In this document: in pieces, positions 6,111 to 8,687 of the stretch
Layout of the letters: each line of letters begins with the position of its first letter
Position numbering within the stretch: position 1 is the first letter of the stretch
NCBI GenBank assembly: GCA_903928045.1
Contig: CAIYPH010000637.1
Coordinates: 1-8,687 of the forward strand
Length of the DNA: 8,687 nt
Reading direction: 5' to 3'
Source of the DNA: an uncultured Rhodospirillales bacterium
GTDB taxonomy: Bacteria > Pseudomonadota > Alphaproteobacteria > Acetobacterales > Acetobacteraceae
Notes under the pieces: model-generated
The model's input: the letters and a program-made list of their open reading frames with translations, nothing else
Told to the model about the DNA's origin: nothing
Databases searched by the model: none
Translations under genes and position numbers: made by a program

Positions 6111-7907
6111 ATGACGCACGACTCGAACCGGATCGTCCAGGACTGGCTATCGGCGCTGGAGGCAGCCCTCGCCGCTGGTGACGCGTCCGGCGCCGCGGCC
6201 ATGTTCGGCGCCGAGAGCTACTGGCGCGATCTCGTCGCTTTCACCTGGAATATCAAGACGATGGAAGGCCGCGACGCCATTGCGGCGATGCTGGCCGAGA
6301 CGCTGCCGCGCGTGCAGCCCGGCGCCTTCCGGCTGGATGGCGCGGCCACCGAGGAGGGTGGCGCGCTGACGGCGTGGTTCACCTTCGAGACCGCGATCTC
6401 CCGCGGCCGTGGGCAAGTGCGCCTCAAAGACCGCAAGGGCTGGACGCTGTTCACCGCCATGCGCGAGCTCAAGGGCTTCGAGGAGCGCCAGGGCCGCACC
6501 CGCGAGGAGGGCGTCATCCATGGCGCGCTCAAAGGTGGAAGGCAGACCTGGCTGGAGCGCCGGCAGCAGGCTGAGGCCTCGATGGGCCTCACCGAGCAGC
6601 CCTTCGTCCTGGTGATCGGCGGCGGGCAGGGCGGCATCGGCCTTGGCGCCCGGCTCAAGCGCATCGGCGTGCCGTCCCTGGTGGTCGACGCGCATGAACG
6701 GCCGGGCGATGCCTGGCGCAAGCGCTACAAGTCGCTCTGCCTGCATGACCCCGTGTGGTACGACCACCTGCCCTACATGCAATTCCCTGAGCACTGGCCG
6801 GTCTATACGCCCAAGGACAAGATGGGCGACTGGCTTGAGATGTATGTCCGCCTCATGGAACTCGACTACTGGTCCTCGACGCGCTGCAAGAGCGCCCGCT
6901 ATGACGAGGCCGCCGGCAATTGGGTGGTGACGGTGGAGCGCGAGGGGCGCGAGATCGTACTGCGCCCGGCCCATGTGGTCCTCGCCACCGGCATGTCCGG
7001 CGTACCGGAAATGCCTGAAATCAAGGGGATGGAGCGCTTCGCTGGAAAGCAGCACCATTCCAGCGCCCATCCCGGCGGCGAGGGGTATGAGGGGCGCAAC
7101 TGCATTGTGGTCGGCGCCAACAACTCCGCGCATGACATCGCGGTGGATTTGTGGGAGCACGGCGCCAACGTCACCATGATCCAGCGCTCCTCCACCCTGG
7201 TCGGCCGCGCCTCGACGCTGCGGCGCAATGGCGATGCCGGGCTCTATTCTGAGGCGGCGCTGCGCAAGGGCATCAACGTCGATGACGCCGACCTCATCGT
7301 CGCCTCCCTGCCCTACGCCCTGCTGCCTGCCGCGCAGAAGCCGGTGTGGGACAAGATCCGCCAGGACGATGCCGAGTTCTATGACCGGCTGACCAAGGCG
7401 GGATTCAAGCTTGATTTCGGCGATGACGAGAGCGGCTTGTCGTTGAAATATGCCCGGCGCGGCTCGGGCTACTATATCGATGTCGGCGGATCGGAACTGG
7501 TCGCCAACGGCTCCGTCGGCCTGCGCAGCGGCGTCAACATCGCTGAAATGAAAGAGAAGTCCGTCATCCTCACCAATGGCGAGGAACTCCCGGCCGATCT
7601 CATCGTCTACGCCACCGGCTATGGCTCGATGAATGGCTGGGCGGCGGCGCTGATGTCGCAGGAAGTGGCGGACAAGGTGGGCAAGTGCTGGGGCCTCGGC
7701 TCCGACACCCAGAAGGACCCGGGGCCCTGGGAAGGCGAGCTGCGCAATATGTGGAAGCCGACCGCGCAGGAGGGGCTATGGTTCCACGGCGGCAATCTCG
7801 CCCAGTCCCGCCATTATTCGCGTTATGTTGCCTTGCAGTTGAAGGCGCGGTTCGAGGGCATCCCGACGCCGGTCTACGGGCCGGCGCCTGTCTACCACGC
7901 CAGCTAG
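6111..7907 (+). CDS. FAD/NAD(P)H monooxygenase with N-terminal NTF2/SnoaL-like domain
   Basis: This 598-residue protein has two parts. Residues 1 to about 135 look like an NTF2/SnoaL-like alpha+beta barrel (WLSALEAALAAGD, then W38-R-D-L-V-A-F43 and M51-EGRDAI). Residues 160-598 are a class B flavin monooxygenase core. The FAD motif is G170-GGQGG175, followed by the acidic strand end VVDAHERPGDAWR (191-203). The FMO/BVMO-type fingerprint F310-x-G312-xxx-H316 is present, but position +10 is H320, where FMOs carry Tyr/Phe and Baeyer-Villiger enzymes Trp. The NAD(P)H motif is G335-ANNSA340. ATG segments lie at 292-294 and 501-503 (ATGYG). The context HSS then Y326-EG and VVGANNSAHD resembles YUCCA-like enzymes. 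It should hydroxylate or insert oxygen next to a heteroatom or carbonyl; the substrate is unknown. Third positions are G or C in 51 of the first 60 codons. It stands alone, divergent from the SDR; its stop overlaps that of the converging dioxygenase. Confidence 0.88.
   Translation: MTHDSNRIVQDWLSALEAALAAGDASGAAAMFGAESYWRDLVAFTWNIKTMEGRDAIAAMLAETLPRVQPGAFRLDGAATEEGGALTAWFTFETAISRGRGQVRLKDRKGWTLFTAMRELKGFEERQGRTREEGVIHGALKGGRQTWLERRQQAEASMGLTEQPFVLVIGGGQGGIGLGARLKRIGVPSLVVDAHERPGDAWRKRYKSLCLHDPVWYDHLPYMQFPEHWPVYTPKDKMGDWLEMYVRLMELDYWSSTRCKSARYDEAAGNWVVTVEREGREIVLRPAHVVLATGMSGVPEMPEIKGMERFAGKQHHSSAHPGGEGYEGRNCIVVGANNSAHDIAVDLWEHGANVTMIQRSSTLVGRASTLRRNGDAGLYSEAALRKGINVDDADLIVASLPYALLPAAQKPVWDKIRQDDAEFYDRLTKAGFKLDFGDDESGLSLKYARRGSGYYIDVGGSELVANGSVGLRSGVNIAEMKEKSVILTNGEELPADLIVYATGYGSMNGWAAALMSQEVADKVGKCWGLGSDTQKDPGPWEGELRNMWKPTAQEGLWFHGGNLAQSRHYSRYVALQLKARFEGIPTPVYGPAPVYHAS
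7904..7907. other. Shared CTAG at two convergent stop codons
   Basis: The palindrome CTAG provides the TAG stop of the plus-strand monooxygenase (7905-7907) and the TAG stop of the minus-strand dioxygenase (7906-7904). There is therefore no space between the genes for a terminator, and both transcripts must run into the opposite gene before ending. Confidence 0.9.
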
Positions 7908-8410
7908 TTCGCCCAGACCCGGTTCACGCCCTGCCCGAAGCGGTCATAGCTGACGCCGTAGACGTGGAGCGACAGCGCGGTCTCGGTGCCGAGATTTGCG
8001 AGGCGATGGATGGCGGAAGGGTCGGCGGCGGCGTGGGCGACGTCGCCGGGGCGGCGGGGGATGCAGGTGGTCGGGCGGGCGCAGTCGCCTTCGGGCCGGA
8101 AAAAGGTCTCGGCCAACCAGCCCTGCTGCACCCCGAAGGCGCACCAGGTGTGATGGCCATGCACGGGCGACATCTGACCGGGCGCCCAGGCGATGATCAC
8201 CGCCGCATAACCGGCTAGAGGGTCATTGTGTAGGAGGTGCCGCGTGTAGCGGTCGGGGCAGCAGGGACAATCCAACCCGCGCAAGAGGTCGGGATCGCCC
8301 AGATGCGGCGCGATCGCCGCGGCCATGTGGCGTTCGCGCTCGGTGCGGGGCGATGCGGCGGCCGTGGCGATGTCGTTGAGCAGGCGGCGGAGAGGCGCGG
8401 TGGTGATCAT
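7904..8410 (-). CDS. Cysteine dioxygenase family protein (Arg-type thiol dioxygenase)
   Basis: This 168-residue cupin is a mononuclear iron thiol dioxygenase, adding O2 to a thiol to form a sulfinate; cysteine to cysteine sulfinate is the expected reaction. The iron ligands would be H84, H86 (VHGHHTWC) and H135. S147-x-H149-x-Y151 matches the Ser-His-Tyr triad of mammalian CDO. Y55-T-R57 matches its Tyr58/Arg60 pair, where Arg binds the cysteine carboxylate; 3-mercaptopropionate dioxygenases have Gln there. C90 lies close to the position of the cross-linking Cys93, one residue off. A C48-P-C-C51 cluster just precedes the substrate-binding segment. The ATG at 8410 is preferred: GGAG lies 5 bases upstream, and the 28-residue extension from 8494 is Arg-rich and inside the regulator gene. 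It overlaps the GntR stop as ATGA, so it is coupled to that regulator. Other thiol substrates remain possible. Confidence 0.87.
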   Translation of the reverse strand: MITTAPLRRLLNDIATAAASPRTERERHMAAAIAPHLGDPDLLRGLDCPCCPDRYTRHLLHNDPLAGYAAVIIAWAPGQMSPVHGHHTWCAFGVQQGWLAETFFRPEGDCARPTTCIPRRPGDVAHAAADPSAIHRLANLGTETALSLHVYGVSYDRFGQGVNRVWAN

Positions 8411-8687
8411 GGGGACTCCGAGACGACGAGGGGCGAGGTCGGGCCGGTGAGGGCGGCGAGCACCATGGCGCGGCTGGCGGCGACTTGTTCGCACATGATG
8501 GCGGCGGCTTCCGGCCCGTCGCCTTCAGAGAGTGCGGTCAGCAGCGCCTGATGCTCATGGGCCATTTCGCGGGTGCGGTCGCGCCGGGCGAGGCCGAGCA
8601 CCAGCATGCGCGAGGATTCATCGAGCAGGCGGCCGACCTGGCGGGCGAGGCGCTGGTTGCCCGCGAGCTCGGCGATGGCGACGTGGA
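8407..8687 (-). CDS. GntR family regulator, C-terminal FCD domain (partial)
   Basis: Only the last 92 residues are inside the window; the N-terminal DNA-binding domain lies beyond 8687. The visible part is the end of an FCD ligand-binding domain. It begins HVAIAELAGN, matching the usual FHxAIAExAGN helix whose His is a metal ligand. LLDESSR follows, then EMAHEHQALLTALSEGD with the second conserved His, and a final helix with MCEQVAASR. In that last helix the position often held by a metal-binding His is Gln, so metal binding may be altered. Such regulators bind small acids and usually repress neighbouring catabolic genes. The TGA stop (8409-8407) overlaps the ATG of the dioxygenase, so that gene is the most likely target; autoregulation is also likely. 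The dioxygenase ribosome site lies within this coding region. Confidence 0.85.
   Translation of the reverse strand, partial: HVAIAELAGNQRLARQVGRLLDESSRMLVLGLARRDRTREMAHEHQALLTALSEGDGPEAAAIMCEQVAASRAMVLAALTGPTSPLVVSESP

Noticed and set aside
5985..6119. Extended N-terminus of the SDR starting at 6119 or 6002
   Set aside because: The extension has no SDR similarity. The start at 6119 would overlap the divergent monooxygenase start, while 5984 has a strong GGGAGGG site 7 bases upstream.
6147..7160. Long open frame on the minus strand (337 residues) opposite the monooxygenase
   Set aside because: It mirrors a gene with strong G/C bias at third positions, lacks family features and has His/Ala/Leu-rich low-information sequence. 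The plus-strand protein has clear FAD and NAD(P)H motifs.
8411..8494. Extended N-terminus of the cysteine dioxygenase
   Set aside because: The 28 added residues are Arg-rich and overlap the regulator coding sequence. The ATG at 8410 has GGAG at 5 bases and forms a standard ATGA coupling.

Overview
The window is GC-rich, tightly packed bacterial DNA with GC-rich third codon positions. The gene families (CydDC exporter, MctP-like symporter with a DUF3311 partner, SDR, YUCCA-like flavoprotein, FCD-type GntR regulator) suggest an alphaproteobacterium, probably Hyphomicrobiales. That placement is inferred from family content and style; the window has no rRNA or tRNA marker.

Layout. Positions 72-5984 hold five genes on the minus strand. 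In transcription order they are an SDR oxidoreductase, cydD, cydC, a 66-residue DUF3311 membrane protein and an MctP-like sodium:solute symporter. SDR to cydD is 41 bp, cydD/cydC overlap as ATGA, cydC to DUF3311 is 93 bp with a possible internal promoter, and DUF3311 to mctP is 11 bp. Facing away from the SDR across a 126-bp intergenic region is a plus-strand gene (6111-7907) for an FAD/NAD(P)H monooxygenase with an NTF2/SnoaL-like N-terminal domain. It converges on a minus-strand pair: the C-terminal part of an FCD-type GntR regulator, cut by the window end, followed by an Arg-type cysteine dioxygenase. That pair is joined by an ATGA overlap. The monooxygenase and dioxygenase stop codons share one CTAG.

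How the parts may work together. CydDC exports cysteine/glutathione to the periplasm. Cysteine dioxygenase oxidises cytoplasmic cysteine to cysteine sulfinate, which can lead to pyruvate and sulfite. MctP-type symporters carry short monocarboxylates such as pyruvate and lactate. A thiol/cysteine theme is therefore possible, but it rests on neighbourhood alone. The usual CydDC partners, cydAB, are not next to cydDC in the window.

Most notable points: (a) the divergent region, with a sigma-54-like GG-N10-GC element and an inverted repeat covering the monooxygenase ribosome binding site; (b) a codon-composition break inside the SDR gene; (c) cydDC linked to an SDR and a symporter instead of cydAB; (d) the regulator-coupled cysteine dioxygenase with a CPCC cluster just before its substrate-binding Arg. 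I see no CRISPR array, transposase, prophage gene, tRNA or rRNA. No clearly new system is evident; the interest is in regulation and gene neighbourhood.
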